DNA from: Solirubrobacteraceae bacterium | GTDB lineage: Bacteria; Actinomycetota; Thermoleophilia; Solirubrobacterales; Solirubrobacteraceae | Assembly: GCA_030447005.1 (NCBI GenBank) | Contig: JAUJME010000052.1 | Location: 3,401-9,075 of the forward strand | Direction: 5' to 3' | Length of the DNA stretch: 5,675 bases | In this document: positions 5,540 to 5,675 of the stretch, one piece after another | Layout: each line of letters opens with the position of its first letter | Numbering within the stretch: position 1 is the stretch's first letter | Made by a program: the position numbers and the translations under genes | The notes under the pieces: model-generated | What the model was told of the DNA's origin: nothing | The model's database searches: none | What the model saw: only the letters and a program-made list of their open reading frames with translations

Positions 5540-5675
5540 TGCCCGTGGCCCAGCGCCGCGTCCGCCGGGATCCCGGCCCGGCTCGCTTCATCGCCTCGTC
5601 GGCCCGGACGCGGTCGGCCCGGGAGCGTCGCGAAACACGCGGGCGTGCATCGTCGCGTCACCTGACGTCGAGCCA
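5540..5675. other. Region downstream of the tRNA, no gene recognised
   Basis: No convincing reading frame starts or ends here on either strand, and no hairpin followed by a T run is visible after the tRNA. A 14-bp palindrome (5564-5577) and two copies of TCGGCCCGG (5599-5607 and 5614-5622) occur, but such short symmetries are expected by chance at this base composition. Confidence 0.5.

Noticed and set aside
5564..5622. 14-bp palindrome and a 9-bp direct repeat downstream of the tRNA as a terminator or protein site
   Set aside because: The palindrome has no loop or T run, and short GC-only symmetries are frequent by chance here.
5287..5661. A 124-codon minus-strand open frame containing RIRTADPFITSEVLYQLSY
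   Set aside because: That peptide is the antisense translation of the tRNA-Thr gene, a well-known source of spurious protein annotations.

Overview
The window is extremely GC-rich (about three quarters G+C by eye). Third codon positions are almost all G or C, several starts are GTG, and arginine largely replaces lysine. This fits a high-GC actinobacterium. The style of the genes (Ala/Arg-rich coiled coil, Arg/Lys-rich tail on the clamp-loader subunit, DLQSH-type PHP protein) suggests a Thermoleophilia/Solirubrobacterales-like lineage, but that placement is inference only.

Left half, minus strand (1-2479): thymidylate kinase (tmk) is followed 12 nt later by a very long Ala/Glu/Arg/Gln-rich coiled-coil protein. 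That gene starts at 1861 and runs off the left edge, with 620 codons visible. The two probably form one transcript. Directly head-to-head with tmk, with only 5 bp between the start codons, lies holB on the plus strand (2485-3582), encoding the delta-prime subunit of the DNA polymerase III clamp loader. dTMP supply and replisome loading are thus genetically linked, but divergently. holB runs tail-to-tail into a PHP-family metal-dependent phosphoesterase on the minus strand (3579-4454); the two TAG stops share one CTAG.

Right part, plus strand (4455-5675): a 120-bp gap carries a strong promoter and a 16-bp palindrome (4548-4563) that touches the -10 box. The promoter reads into a two-gene unit: a 103-residue XRE-type helix-turn-helix protein, then, with a 4-nt GTGA overlap, a 197-residue nucleotidyltransferase-fold protein. 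Gene order, overlap and palindromic operator look like an autoregulated toxin-antitoxin-type module related to the AbiEii/MenT nucleotidyltransferases. The nucleotidyltransferase stop codon lies inside the next gene, a complete tRNA-Thr(CGT) at 5467-5539. The last 136 bp hold no recognisable gene.

The most interesting element is the HTH-nucleotidyltransferase pair fused into the 5' end of a tRNA gene, because related nucleotidyltransferase toxins act on tRNA. The second is the uncharacterised coiled-coil protein that follows tmk. The rest is core housekeeping. No mobile element, CRISPR array, riboswitch or clear Rho-independent terminator was seen.
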